Source: Actinomycetes bacterium
GTDB lineage: Bacteria > Actinomycetota > Acidimicrobiia > Acidimicrobiales > SZUA-35
Length of the DNA: 64,000 bases
Assembly: GCA_024280015.1 (NCBI GenBank)
Contig: JAJRQY010000157.1
Location: 62,001 to 126,000 of the forward strand
Direction: 5' to 3'
Shown here: positions 18,267-27,119 of the stretch, piece by piece
Layout: each line of letters starts with the position of its first letter
Numbering within the stretch: position 1 is the stretch's first letter
Notes under the pieces: generated by a model
Database searches by the model: none
What the model was told of the DNA's origin: nothing
What the model saw: the letters and a program-made list of their open reading frames with translations, nothing else
Position numbers and translations under genes: made by a program

Positions 18267-18334
18267 GTTGCGAGCGTTTGCGAGCAACTCGGGAAGCGAG
18301 GTTGTGAGCGTTTGCGAGCAACTCGGGAAGCGAG
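18267..18334. repeat. 34-bp tandem duplication
   Basis: Two adjacent 34-base copies differ at a single position (GTTGCGAGCG versus GTTGTGAGCG at their starts). They lie between the anti-sigma gene and the small membrane ORF, in the probable leader of the DUF2342-tilS operon. Each copy contains the repeated word GCGAGC. Confidence 0.9.
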
Positions 18335-18345
18335 GAGCCCCTAGG

Positions 18346-18359
18346 GCGACGAACGTCGC
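18346..18359. terminator. Short GC hairpin after anti-sigma gene
   Basis: GCGACG-AA-CGTCGC is a perfect six-base inverted repeat directly after the anti-sigma stop (read on the minus strand). No T-tract follows, so an intrinsic terminator is only weakly supported. Confidence 0.3.
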
Positions 18360-18656
18360 TTAGTCAGGGGGGTGCTGGAACTCCAGATCCTTCAGCGCAC
18401 CCATGACCTTGTCTCTCAAGCCTTCAGGCAGCTCACTTTTGCAGCGACTCTGAACCAGGTCCTGTAGCTCTTGATGAAAGTCGAAGGCACTGAGACAGGG
18501 TGAGCATTCATCCAAATGCTCTTCAATGACTTCACGATCTACCTGAGGGCAGTGACCATCCAGGTAGGCATAGAGCTGCTCAATGGCCGAGGTGCAGTCC
18601 ACACCGACACAGGTCAGGGGTTCACTTTCAGGTGATGGTGTGGTCGCTTCGGTCAT
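18360..18656 (-). CDS. RsrA-type zinc anti-sigma factor
   Basis: The 98-residue protein is a ZAS-domain anti-sigma factor. It has a helical [11 protein letters not shown] segment like RsrA, then [14 protein letters not shown] with the His-x3-Cys-x2-Cys metal motif, plus further cysteines at the N-terminus and near residue 70. In RsrA, zinc loss and disulfide formation under thiol stress release SigR. Its ATG overlaps the sigma stop by four bases, as in sigR-rsrA. Redox sensing is inferred from the family and cysteine pattern. Confidence 0.88.
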   Translation of the reverse strand: MTEATTPSPESEPLTCVGVDCTSAIEQLYAYLDGHCPQVDREVIEEHLDECSPCLSAFDFHQELQDLVQSRCKSELPEGLRDKVMGALKDLEFQHPPD

Positions 18657-19270
18657 GGGGCTATTTCGGTCAGGTCGGTGGCATCTGCAGGATTGACGTC
18701 GGACTCGTCGTCGTGAGCTGCGGTTAATCCTCTTGACACCGCAAATTCGTATAACTCCTGTTGCAAGCGTTTTCTTCCCCGGTGCAGACGACTCATGACC
18801 GTTCCGATTGGAATCTGCAAGATTTCGGCGATCTCCTTGTAGGCAAAACCTTCAACGTCAGCCAGCAAGACAGCCACTCGGTAATTCTCCGGAAGGGACT
18901 CGACGGCCGAGATTACCTCTCCTTCGGAGAACATCTTCATGAGCTCTTCTTCGGCACTCTGGCCCTGATCCGCCCGATCGCGAAGCCGACGATAGAGATA
19001 GAACTCTTCAACATCATCCAGATCGGTTTCTTCTGGGCGACGCTGCTTCGAGCGATAGCGATTGATGTGGGTATTGGTCAGAATCCGGAACAGCCAGGCC
19101 CGAAGGTTCGTGCCTTCAGAGTAGGTGTGATAACTCCGGAATGCCTTGAGATAGGTTTCCTGTACCAGGTCTTCGGCATCGGCACGATTGCTGGTGAGAC
19201 GCATCGCCGTGGAAAACAACGAAGCCATGAACGGTTCAGTGTCTTCAACGAACGTCCCTCGATCTGCCAC
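18653..19270 (-). CDS. ECF sigma factor, SigR/SigH type
   Basis: The 205-residue protein has sigma region 2 ([33 protein letters not shown] is the span, residues about 15-47, with the conserved [14 protein letters not shown] core). It also has [15 protein letters not shown], and region 4 with [26 protein letters not shown]. This is the group that controls mycothiol and disulfide-stress genes in actinobacteria. It is cotranscribed with its anti-sigma partner. I could not find a clear GGAAT-type autoregulatory promoter upstream. Confidence 0.92.
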   Translation of the reverse strand: MADRGTFVEDTEPFMASLFSTAMRLTSNRADAEDLVQETYLKAFRSYHTYSEGTNLRAWLFRILTNTHINRYRSKQRRPEETDLDDVEEFYLYRRLRDRADQGQSAEEELMKMFSEGEVISAVESLPENYRVAVLLADVEGFAYKEIAEILQIPIGTVMSRLHRGRKRLQQELYEFAVSRGLTAAHDDESDVNPADATDLTEIAP

Positions 19271-19348
19271 GTTGGCACGCTATCAGCACGCTTGACCGGC
19301 ACGTCCAGCAAGATCACCAGAGTGGGCACCTGGGACTCATGCTGGTGG

Positions 19349-19792
19349 TTAGGGCTCTGGGGCCTGCGGACCCGGAGGTTGATGCGGGGCTTCGACCAGG
19401 GCGGCACGAAAGCTGAGACAGACTTCGGCAACATCCTGACCGGGGATGGTGGTCCGGATCATGTAGCGACCAGGCTTCGGCAGCGGCACACCGCGCAGGT
19501 CCAGAGCGAGCGGAATCTGCCGGGTTTCACCGGGGTCCATTTCCCCGAGACCAACGTGGAGTTGTCCAGCCAACTCGGTGATGACGGCTCCGTCCTCATC
19601 CTCAACCCGGACACGAACTTGAAAAGGCGCCTGCGCCTCATGTTCGGAGACCTCGACTGCGAGCGCCAGCATGACACCAATCGGGGCTGGGTAGGTCGTG
19701 CGACGAAGCTGGCTGATGCCTCCCGAGGAGACAAAGAGCAGCCCCGTTCGGACTTGAGCGAAATCGCACAACATCGCCACATTGATGTTCAT
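19349..19792 (-). CDS. DUF6941-like conserved protein
   Basis: The 147-residue protein begins MNINVAMLCDFAQVRTGLLFVSSGG, of which the core LCDFAQVR-x-GLLFVSSGG resembles a small actinobacterial family (DUF6941) of predicted beta-sandwich proteins. The rest is rich in short beta strands (FQVRVRVED, IPLALDLRGV, GRYMIRTTI). There is no signal peptide. Function is unknown. It lies 78 bases upstream of the sigma gene on the same strand. Confidence 0.65.
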   Translation of the reverse strand: MNINVAMLCDFAQVRTGLLFVSSGGISQLRRTTYPAPIGVMLALAVEVSEHEAQAPFQVRVRVEDEDGAVITELAGQLHVGLGEMDPGETRQIPLALDLRGVPLPKPGRYMIRTTIPGQDVAEVCLSFRAALVEAPHQPPGPQAPEP

Positions 19793-19870
19793 CGAACATG
19801 CCCTTCATCAAGCGAACCGATTGACCAGCTCCTGTCCGATGCCCAAAAGACAATCGCTCGACACTTCGGT

Positions 19871-20857
19871 CTAGTCCTCACCGGTGTCGAATCTGCCCGT
19901 GTTGCTCTCATTGCAGTACCTACTACAGTACATCTCAAAGTGAACGTAGAGTTCAGACATCTCGCTATTGGTCAGACTAAAGAAACAATTCTGAGAGATG
20001 CTGTAGAGATCTTGCCTAGCTTCGAGCGGCAATGTAGAGAGATCACGGTCCTCTTCTGCCCAAGATCTGACAGTTTTCGAAAGACGGGTCGCTTCGCAGT
20101 CTCGACGTTCAAGAACACTGCCTTTCTCTACAGACGACATGATTCCCGTCGTTAGACCCAGCATTGTCCACCAATCGCCTTCTTCTTCGACTAGATATCC
20201 ATAGTCCTGGTACACGGCAACCTCACCAGTCATGCGATCAGTCTGCTGCAGTGTCAAAATGACAGATTGGAAGGGGACCGGAGACGTTAGTAAGACAAGC
20301 ACACCAACTATGCCAATACCGGCCAACGCCGCCTGGTCGACCTTGTTCTCAACGGAGAAGGAAAGCATGACGACCCCAACAAGAATCACGACAGTGACGA
20401 TGGCTAGTGGTCGGGAGGTGTGTGGTCGCGGGGCCAGAACTAGTTGAGCCCACGGCAACGCAAGAATTAGAGTCGTCGAACCGACCACAACGAGCACTCG
20501 TCCGAGGTAACCAAGACGAACAGCCCTCGTTGAGCTAAACCCTTCCCAATGGATCTCTGGAGTCTTGGTCACCAGCAAGAACGTCCCTATTGACGCCGCA
20601 CACAACAGAGCAGCGACCAACAGTGCGTAGACGATCATTCTTTGCAGGTTCGCATGCCCAACGAGAACGACCATCACAGCAGGCTGAAACATGGAAGCTT
20701 TGAACAACGTCAGCGAAGCGATCAGAGTCGCTGACAAGGCCAGCACTACACCTGAGTGCTTGAGGACAACAGAGTGCTCGATATCCGCGCGGATCAGTTT
20801 CCTGTCGATCAGCATCGCTAACAAGCTAGACCAATCAATCGAGGTAGCCAGCGACAC
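19871..20857 (-). CDS. Polytopic membrane protein of unknown function
   Basis: The 328-residue protein has five or six hydrophobic segments in the first two thirds (for example MIVYALLVAALLCAASIGTF, VLVVVGSTTLILALPW, LAIVTVVILVGVVMLSF). A soluble C-terminal region rich in Glu, Ser and Cys follows (SQNCFF, MYCSRYCNES). I do not recognise it. Start is GTG without an evident Shine-Dalgarno. Base composition appears more AT-rich than flanking genes, and it lies beside a tRNA gene, both compatible with acquisition by transfer. Confidence 0.6.
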   Translation of the reverse strand: MSLATSIDWSSLLAMLIDRKLIRADIEHSVVLKHSGVVLALSATLIASLTLFKASMFQPAVMVVLVGHANLQRMIVYALLVAALLCAASIGTFLLVTKTPEIHWEGFSSTRAVRLGYLGRVLVVVGSTTLILALPWAQLVLAPRPHTSRPLAIVTVVILVGVVMLSFSVENKVDQAALAGIGIVGVLVLLTSPVPFQSVILTLQQTDRMTGEVAVYQDYGYLVEEEGDWWTMLGLTTGIMSSVEKGSVLERRDCEATRLSKTVRSWAEEDRDLSTLPLEARQDLYSISQNCFFSLTNSEMSELYVHFEMYCSRYCNESNTGRFDTGED

Positions 20858-20910
20858 CGCAGAAATCCCGAGCCTGATTCCCTCGCTGCGAGGCGCAAAG
20901 GCTTTCTGGG

Positions 20911-20982
20911 GCCCGGACCGAGAATTGAACTCGGGACCTTCTCATTACGAGTGAGACGCTCTGCCGACTGAGCTATCCGGGC
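20911..20982 (-). tRNA. tRNA-Thr (anticodon CGT)
   Basis: Reading the minus strand, the 72-base cloverleaf has acceptor GCCCGGA/TCCGGGC and D-arm GCTC...GAGC. The anticodon stem TCTCA/TGAGA encloses loop CTCGTAA, giving anticodon CGT. The T-arm is CCGAG-TTCAATT-CTCGG. CCA is not encoded in standard register. It forms the boundary between the unknown membrane protein and the SARP-type regulator, a typical place for accessory DNA. Confidence 0.92.
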
Positions 20983-21110
20983 AAGGCTGACTTGATGTCA
21001 GGTCCGCAGAGCCTATCGGCGCAGCTGGCAGAGCAGCCCAGTTGGGCGGCTCAGTAGGGCGGCCCGCACGCCAACTACACCCAGGACCAGACTCTCGTTA
21101 GTATCCGTGC

Positions 21111-24050
21111 ATGCTTATCCGCGTATTGGGAACAATCGCGGTGGAAGACGACAGCGGCAACACACAGACCGTCACTTCGCCACGAATGCGGCTGGTTCTT
21201 GCCATCTTGGCTTCAAGCCACGGTTCGTCCCTCACCGCCAGTCGGTTGTTGGATCTGATCTGGCCAGAGGGCCCACCGGCGTCGGCAGAAACCTCGCTCC
21301 AGGTAACCATCTCGCAGATCCGAAAGCTCCTGGAGCCCAACCGTCAACCGCGAGCCAAGAACTCTTACCTCAAGACCACAGCCACTGGCTACTGCCTTGA
21401 CATTGCTCGCAACCAGCTGGACCTCTTCCAGCTGCAACACCTCATTACCGCTGCCAACAAGTCCTCGACCGATCATGCCCTCAAGTCCCTGCACACTTGG
21501 TGGGACCCACTCCCCTTCGCCGAGTTCAACAGTGAGCCATGGGCAACACCTACGGTGCAGGAACTGAACGAAGGACGACTTCGGGCGATCAGCCTTCACG
21601 CCATCGGAGCAATTCGCGATGCAAGATCAGAGGTAGTCATCCCGATCCTTACTGAGGAAGCAACAAGGGATCCGCACGAGGAACGGTTCGCCAGCCTCCT
21701 CATGCTTGCTCTGTTCCAACAAGGCCGACAGGTCGATGCCCTCAAGGTGTATCGGCAGCTGCAGGCTCGCCTGCGCGACGACTTGGGATTAGAACCGACT
21801 GAGCGTCTGCAATCGTTGGAACGAGCAATCCTCCAAGATGACTTGGGCGCCGCCCGCGAGCGCATTGTTGACCATCCCAGAGCAACGAGAGAGACGGGAA
21901 CGAGACCGGGTGAAGCAGAACTCATCGGACGTAGTAACGACCTCAACCTTGTAGCTGAACTCCTGGCAACACACTCGATCGTGACGATTGTCGGTCCGGC
22001 GGGCTCCGGAAAATCTCGACTTGCTCGCGAAGTACAACGAACCGCTGGCGGGCGGCTCACCCACTTCATCGATCTCACACCCGTGAGCAAGGGCGACCAC
22101 GTTGCCCAAACCATTGCCGACTCGGTCGGCCTCGTCGGTGAGCCAAATCTCACTACTATCGACGCGCTGTGCTCAACCCTGGGCCTGCAAGAAACCCTGG
22201 TCATCCTGGATAATTGTGAGCAAGTCATCACCGGTGCATCCAAGGCCGCCATCATGCTCGGAGCAACACCGAACGTTTCGGTTCTTACCACTAGCCAGGT
22301 TCTGCTCAATCTTTCCAACGAACAGTCAGTGCCGTTGCAACCACTCGCGCTACCCAGTGCCGATGCAAGCTTCGCCGCCATTGCTTCGGCACCCGCTTGT
22401 CAGCTATTGGCCGAGCGATCAGGGATCAAGGTCACCCGCAATAACGCCGAGGCCTTCGCCGCCATCAGCCACTTCCTCGACGGCCTTCCTCTTGCTATCG
22501 AGCTGGGTGCTTATCGGCTGCGAACAACGGGCCCGGAGAGGTTGCTACATGACCTGAAGCAGGACCTGCTCATCGAAGGGCCTCGTGATCTTGAGTCCCA
22601 TCGACGCTCGATGGACGTCGTGCTTGAACGCAGCACCCGTTCGCTTTCTGATGTCTCCAGAACTGTCCTAGTCGCTCTCAGTGTCTTTGCCAGCTCCGTC
22701 CCGATCGAGGCGATAACCAGGATCCTCTCCGACAATCCGAGCGAGGCCGTCGCCAGAGCAGTGAGTGAACTCAGCGATCGGAACCTGATAACGGTGAGAA
22801 CGGTTGAACCTGCAAGTCAGACTGGGGTTGTCTACGGCTTGCTCGAATCTGTTCGCAGCTATGTCCGGCGCTCCCTTATCAACACCGAAACAACCCGGTC
22901 TTGGCAACAACGCCATGTCGACCTGATCTGCGATACCGCGCGCCAGGCTCGTCGGGCTCGGGCGGCAGCATTCAACAACACCTCCGCAGGCCCCATGCCG
23001 CCATCTCTTGCTGATCTGGACGAGGAAATCGGTCGAGCACTGGACTTCCTAGAGGCCACCGCCACCGACGGGCCAAAACACCATGAGCTAGTGACCAATA
23101 TCGGGTCGTACTGGTACCAAGCCGGTCGTCTTCGCGAAGCCCATCAACGCATGCGGACAACCCTCACTCTCTATCCCGATGTCGATCCCCTATGGCGGGG
23201 AATCACCCTCGCCGCTGGGGGTCTCATGTCGTTCAGCAGTGGTGAATTCCGACAGGTCGACACCCTCTTGTCCGAAGCAATTGGCGTGCTTGGCCCCATG
23301 GGAATGCCTGGTCTCGAACTTCTTCACGCGGCTCGACTGGTCGCTCGCCATGACCTCACCGCCGTCGAAGAGCAGATCACGACGGCCCTCTCCTCCAATT
23401 CTATCGCTGGCTTTCACCGGGCCATCGCCTTGGACATTGCCGCCTACTCGGCATGGTTTGGCGGAGACTACCCAACAGCAATTGAGCGCTTTCATCAGCA
23501 GGAACGAGCGGCCATTGACGTGGGTGATGTCTTCCTCGAAGGCAGAGCTATTCGAGGCCGTGGTCTCATGTTGACCTACCAAGGGTCACCAGAGTCCGGC
23601 GCCTTGCTTTGTCAGCGCTCCATTGAGTTGATTGAGGACTGGGACAATGATCGAAGTGTTGCCCAGTGCCTCGCCATTCGCTCAGCGATTCACCTGACGT
23701 TTGGAAAAGACGATGAAGCCCATTGGGATGCTCTTCGATCCATGCGACGAGCGAGCTCTCGATTCGATGGAAACCCAATGATGATCGCTGTCCCTGTTCT
23801 CGCCTCAATTGAGGCAGGGCGAGGGCGAGCATCCGTAACAGCTCAACTGAGTGGCTGGATTCGGGGGATCTGTGATGCAACCGGCATGTACCCTCCGGCA
23901 GAGTCTGAAGTTCTGCTAACCGCAGCAGAGCTCGAAGCCCAGAAGACCCTCAACGAACGTGAGTGGCTGGACCTTCGCTCCAGTGGCGCATCTGGTGGCC
24001 TCATCGGCTTGATATGGGTGGTAGCTGAAGGTTCATCAGTCGTTCGTTAG
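21111..24050 (+). CDS. SARP/AfsR-like regulator with BTAD, NB-ARC ATPase and TPR-like domains
   Basis: The 979-residue protein has an OmpR-type winged helix at about 1-90 (TASRLLDLIWPEGPP, TISQIRKLLEP) and a BTAD domain at about 95-245. An NB-ARC-type ATPase follows, with Walker A GPAGSGKSRLARE near residue 295, Walker B LVILDNCEQV and GLPLAIELGA. The C-terminal 380 residues are helical repeats. AfsR-like proteins activate secondary-metabolite or accessory operons when the NB-ARC module senses a signal. No biosynthetic cluster is adjacent; the nearest codirectional gene is the acidic repeat protein 78 bases downstream, a possible target. Confidence 0.88.
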   Translation: MLIRVLGTIAVEDDSGNTQTVTSPRMRLVLAILASSHGSSLTASRLLDLIWPEGPPASAETSLQVTISQIRKLLEPNRQPRAKNSYLKTTATGYCLDIARNQLDLFQLQHLITAANKSSTDHALKSLHTWWDPLPFAEFNSEPWATPTVQELNEGRLRAISLHAIGAIRDARSEVVIPILTEEATRDPHEERFASLLMLALFQQGRQVDALKVYRQLQARLRDDLGLEPTERLQSLERAILQDDLGAARERIVDHPRATRETGTRPGEAELIGRSNDLNLVAELLATHSIVTIVGPAGSGKSRLAREVQRTAGGRLTHFIDLTPVSKGDHVAQTIADSVGLVGEPNLTTIDALCSTLGLQETLVILDNCEQVITGASKAAIMLGATPNVSVLTTSQVLLNLSNEQSVPLQPLALPSADASFAAIASAPACQLLAERSGIKVTRNNAEAFAAISHFLDGLPLAIELGAYRLRTTGPERLLHDLKQDLLIEGPRDLESHRRSMDVVLERSTRSLSDVSRTVLVALSVFASSVPIEAITRILSDNPSEAVARAVSELSDRNLITVRTVEPASQTGVVYGLLESVRSYVRRSLINTETTRSWQQRHVDLICDTARQARRARAAAFNNTSAGPMPPSLADLDEEIGRALDFLEATATDGPKHHELVTNIGSYWYQAGRLREAHQRMRTTLTLYPDVDPLWRGITLAAGGLMSFSSGEFRQVDTLLSEAIGVLGPMGMPGLELLHAARLVARHDLTAVEEQITTALSSNSIAGFHRAIALDIAAYSAWFGGDYPTAIERFHQQERAAIDVGDVFLEGRAIRGRGLMLTYQGSPESGALLCQRSIELIEDWDNDRSVAQCLAIRSAIHLTFGKDDEAHWDALRSMRRASSRFDGNPMMIAVPVLASIEAGRGRASVTAQLSGWIRGICDATGMYPPAESEVLLTAAELEAQKTLNEREWLDLRSSGASGGLIGLIWVVAEGSSVVR

Positions 24051-24128
24051 TGATCCATTAGTCGCATCGCTCACTGTGCTCATCACACACGAGGGTTTCT
24101 ATGCCTTCGATCAACCAGAGGAGCCACC

Positions 24129-25385
24129 ATGGCGAAGCGCGGTCCAGTATCTACCAAGGACAAGGAGCCCAGTTCCCCGGTAAAGGAGAACAAGGAGGCA
24201 TCACCTGACCCGAAACCGACAACAGAATTCGATCCAAATGAGACGGCCCTACCAGTCAAGGATGGCCGCGGAGGCGCACTGGATGGCCTGGACCTCACCC
24301 ACGCCGGTGAGGCGGTGGCTGCGCCCATCGCAGATGGCCTCGGCGACTCGGTCGGGGAAGGGTTGTTGGATGAGGATCCGTCAGGGTTCGACGATGTCAC
24401 ATCAGAACTACTCACGGATTCAACGACCGAGGCTGGAAGTGAGTTTGACCATCTGAGTAGCAGCGACCTTGATGATCCGGCTGATCTCGATACCGACGGA
24501 GCCTTTGGACTGGCCGATGGGAGGACAAACGCAGACGGTTTCGAGATGGGCGAAGACGAACCAGGCAACGGTGACCCCACTCAGTACACCGGCGATTTCG
24601 GCGGAGGCGACGCTCTTTCGCTTCTATCAGGAGGCTTGGGCTTTGCTGCAGCCGCTGGAAGCACCGCAGCATTTACTCTCACCGCAGCTAGCTCTGGCGC
24701 GTTACTGGGGGCGGCAACAGCTGGCTACACCACCGGGACCATTATCAACGACAATATTGTCGATCCTGCTGTTGACGCGATAGCGGAAGAGCTGGAGAAG
24801 CCAGCTGGGAGTGAATTCGGAGAAGGGGAAAAGGTCAAAGACGACGAGGAGAAAACCAATGAGCCTGATGGCAAATCCGGTCTTCTGAAAGACCAGGATC
24901 ATGGGGATCCAGCAAAGCAATCGACTACTCCCGAACCAGCGAACGGTCAATCACAAGAAGCCGAGCCAGGTTCTGGCCAATCACGAGAACCTGAACCCGA
25001 GCCAGGTTCTGGCCAATCACGAGAACCTGAGCCCGAGCCAGGTTCTGGCCAATCAGAGGGAGCACCAGCGGCTGGGCCGGATGAACAACCCGAGACCCCA
25101 GCTGTCGAGGATCGCGGTGCTGGTGGTGTCGACCCGGAGGAGCATGCGGAATGGCTTGCTCGACAAGACCCCAGCATTCTCGAGACCTATCTCGCAATTG
25201 AGGAAGCCGCTGTCGCTGGCTCGGAAGTCAATCCAATCCGCGAGGGAGGCGAGACCGAGATGAGTCACACCTTGGCTGATCAGATCGACTACGGCGAAGG
25301 CTATGTCGCTCCGACATACGACGGTGACCTCGATGAGGCGCTCGACAACCACGTCGAATGGGAGTTTGATTCAGGAGGCGAGTGA
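24129..25385 (+). CDS. Acidic repeat protein with Gly/Ala-rich hydrophobic core
   Basis: The 418-residue protein has no signal peptide. The first 155 residues are highly acidic and disordered-looking (SEFDHLSSSDLDDPADLD). Residues about 157-220 form a Gly/Ala-rich hydrophobic block (FAAAAGSTAAFTLTAASSGA) ending in TTGTIINDNIVDPAVDAI. A charged region and a 12-residue repeat EPGSGQSREPEP follow (2.6 copies). The C-terminal 100 residues are acidic. The hydrophobic block between soluble arms resembles a membrane-inserting or glycine-zipper segment, but no toxin family is recognised. GAGGAG precedes the ATG. It may be an exported effector or structural protein; this is inference. Confidence 0.65.
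   Translation: MAKRGPVSTKDKEPSSPVKENKEASPDPKPTTEFDPNETALPVKDGRGGALDGLDLTHAGEAVAAPIADGLGDSVGEGLLDEDPSGFDDVTSELLTDSTTEAGSEFDHLSSSDLDDPADLDTDGAFGLADGRTNADGFEMGEDEPGNGDPTQYTGDFGGGDALSLLSGGLGFAAAAGSTAAFTLTAASSGALLGAATAGYTTGTIINDNIVDPAVDAIAEELEKPAGSEFGEGEKVKDDEEKTNEPDGKSGLLKDQDHGDPAKQSTTPEPANGQSQEAEPGSGQSREPEPEPGSGQSREPEPEPGSGQSEGAPAAGPDEQPETPAVEDRGAGGVDPEEHAEWLARQDPSILETYLAIEEAAVAGSEVNPIREGGETEMSHTLADQIDYGEGYVAPTYDGDLDEALDNHVEWEFDSGGE
24963..25055. repeat. 36-bp in-frame tandem repeats
   Basis: Copies at 24963-24998 and 24999-25034 are near identical, and a partial third copy covers 25035-25055. They encode EPGSGQSREPEP within the acidic protein. Unit length is a multiple of three, so copy number can change without frameshift. 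Confidence 0.95.
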
Positions 25386-25414
25386 ACCGAGTCCCAAGCG
25401 CCTGTCGGGCTCTC

Positions 25415-26455
25415 CTACTCGGACCCGAGGTCAAGGAGGAGGGCTTGCAGGAGAAGCGGCTCGTTGGGATTCCTGATCAAGGCATCAGCAGTATTGCGAA
25501 TCGAGCGGAGGGCATGCTCGGCCCGAGCATTGGGTCCAACGATCAGGCGATCTCGGTAGATACGAGCCAGGGTCGCCAGCCCGAAGCGCAGCTCGTCCAC
25601 TCGCTGGCGACGGACCTCTCGCTTCTGCTTTGCTACCAGGTCACTGCGACCCGACCCACGCTCACCTGTCAGCTCAACCCGTTCTTCCAACGCCTCAAGT
25701 TCAATCACATGCTGTGCTTCAAGAGGACCCTGTGCGCCGTCCATACCTTCACGGAGCTGGGCCGTCATCTCGTGCACGGTCGAGCCGGTCCCGTCCAACT
25801 TGTCGGGAATGCTCTGCCACAAGGCAGCACGCATAGCCAGTTCATCATCGGTGGCCAACAGTCGAGCTCGGTCAACGTCGCCACCAGAAGCTGCTGCAGC
25901 CGCCTTGGCTCGCTTCGGGTTGACCCCTTCGGCAAACAGCATGGTCTCTAAGATCGTTAGGGAGATTGGTCCAAACTCGATTGGCACGCAGCGACTAGCG
26001 ATGGTGATGATCTCGGGAGGAATCTCATCGGCCAGCAGAACAAAGATGGCCGAAGCCGGTGGTTCTTCGATGACCTTCAGCAGCTTTCCAATGGCAGCTT
26101 CTTCAATGGCATCGATGCCGCGAACAATGATGACCTTGCGGCGCCCTTCAACCGGCGAGATGCTGCCATGACGAATAATGGCCTCGGCCTCACCTACTCG
26201 AAGCGCCGCCCCTTGAGCTTCGATGATGATGAGGTCGGGATGCTTTTCCTCCAACGCCAGACGTTGATGTCTTGCTGCGATCTCATCCTCTGACTCATCG
26301 ACAAGCAATAGCGCAGCAAAGCCCAGTGCCGCTTGGTAAGAGCCGCTACCACGAGGGCCGAGCAATAGATAGGCGTGCACTGGTGCCTTAGCCGCGGCCT
26401 CAAGACGAGCAACAGCATCATCCTGGCTAATGACCGCAGCGAATGGGTCGCTCAT
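25415..26455 (-). CDS. holB: DNA polymerase III delta-prime subunit
   Basis: The 346-residue protein is the clamp-loader delta-prime subunit. It has HAYLLLGPRGSGSYQAA, where the normal Walker lysine is absent, as expected for the non-hydrolysing delta-prime. KVIIVRGIDAIEEAAIGKLLKVIEEPP is the conserved sensor region (core AIGKLLKVIEEPP). An RC element (SRCVPIEF) also fits. The first bases overlap the tmk stop by four, giving the common topA-tmk-holB order. It converges on the acidic repeat protein with a 29-base gap. Confidence 0.9.
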   Translation of the reverse strand: MSDPFAAVISQDDAVARLEAAAKAPVHAYLLLGPRGSGSYQAALGFAALLLVDESEDEIAARHQRLALEEKHPDLIIIEAQGAALRVGEAEAIIRHGSISPVEGRRKVIIVRGIDAIEEAAIGKLLKVIEEPPASAIFVLLADEIPPEIITIASRCVPIEFGPISLTILETMLFAEGVNPKRAKAAAAASGGDVDRARLLATDDELAMRAALWQSIPDKLDGTGSTVHEMTAQLREGMDGAQGPLEAQHVIELEALEERVELTGERGSGRSDLVAKQKREVRRQRVDELRFGLATLARIYRDRLIVGPNARAEHALRSIRNTADALIRNPNEPLLLQALLLDLGSE

Positions 26456-27087
26456 GCGGGCCCCTCGTCCTGATCTGGCTCAAATCGTTCAGACACCGCG
26501 AGCCAGATCCGTTCGGCCACATCAATAATCGAGCCGATGGCAGAAACGGTTACCCAGGTTTCGGGGTTCGCGGCAGCCAGGTCAAGGTAGGTCTGGTGAA
26601 CCCGCTGGTGGAATTCAGCCCCCTCCTGCTCCAACCGATCCAGACTGCGGCCAAGACGTGCTTGGGCCACCTCGGGGGCGCACTCCAGAAAGATCACTAG
26701 ATCTGGCCACAGGCCCGCCAGAGCCCAGTCATTTACCGCTCTGACCTCAGCCACCCCAAGCTGACGCCCTCCGCCCTGATACGCCAGAGATGAATAGGCA
26801 GTGCGGTCAGACACGACCGAGCCACCAACACCGAGGACAGGTGCCACCACCTCGGTCGCATGTTGCGCCCGGTCCGCAGCCATCATGAGTGTCTCAGCTC
26901 GAGCACCAACCGGTGCTTCACCAGGGTTGAGCAAAAGTCGGCGCAGCTCCTGGCCAAGGTCGGTCCCTCCCGGTTCGCGGGTCAAGGTGGCGCCAATACG
27001 CTTGGCCAGAATCTCGGCCTGGGTGCTCTTTCCCGAACCCTCGCCGCCTTCAAAAGCGATATAGCTCGGTCCAGGTCTCGTCGTCAT
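26452..27087 (-). CDS. tmk: Thymidylate kinase
   Basis: The enzyme phosphorylates dTMP to dTDP. The 211-residue protein has the P-loop FEGGEGSGKSTQAE, the DR motif MMAADRAQH, and VVSDRTAYSSLAYQGGGR of the lid/substrate region. It overlaps holB by ATGA and lies 32 bases downstream of topA. Confidence 0.96.
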   Translation of the reverse strand: MTTRPGPSYIAFEGGEGSGKSTQAEILAKRIGATLTREPGGTDLGQELRRLLLNPGEAPVGARAETLMMAADRAQHATEVVAPVLGVGGSVVSDRTAYSSLAYQGGGRQLGVAEVRAVNDWALAGLWPDLVIFLECAPEVAQARLGRSLDRLEQEGAEFHQRVHQTYLDLAAANPETWVTVSAIGSIIDVAERIWLAVSERFEPDQDEGPA

Positions 27088-27119
27088 CGCTGAACCGCAG
27101 CCACAATCATCCCGGCTGG

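Noticed and set aside
18102..18287. Longer DUF2342 N-terminus
   Set aside because: The extension has no family similarity and covers the small membrane ORF in another frame.
18761..20155. 464-codon plus-strand frame across the sigma and DUF6941-like genes
   Set aside because: It runs antisense to two well-supported genes and contains no domain.
24963..25055. CRISPR-like repeats
   Set aside because: The repeats are directly adjacent without spacers and are in frame inside a coding region.
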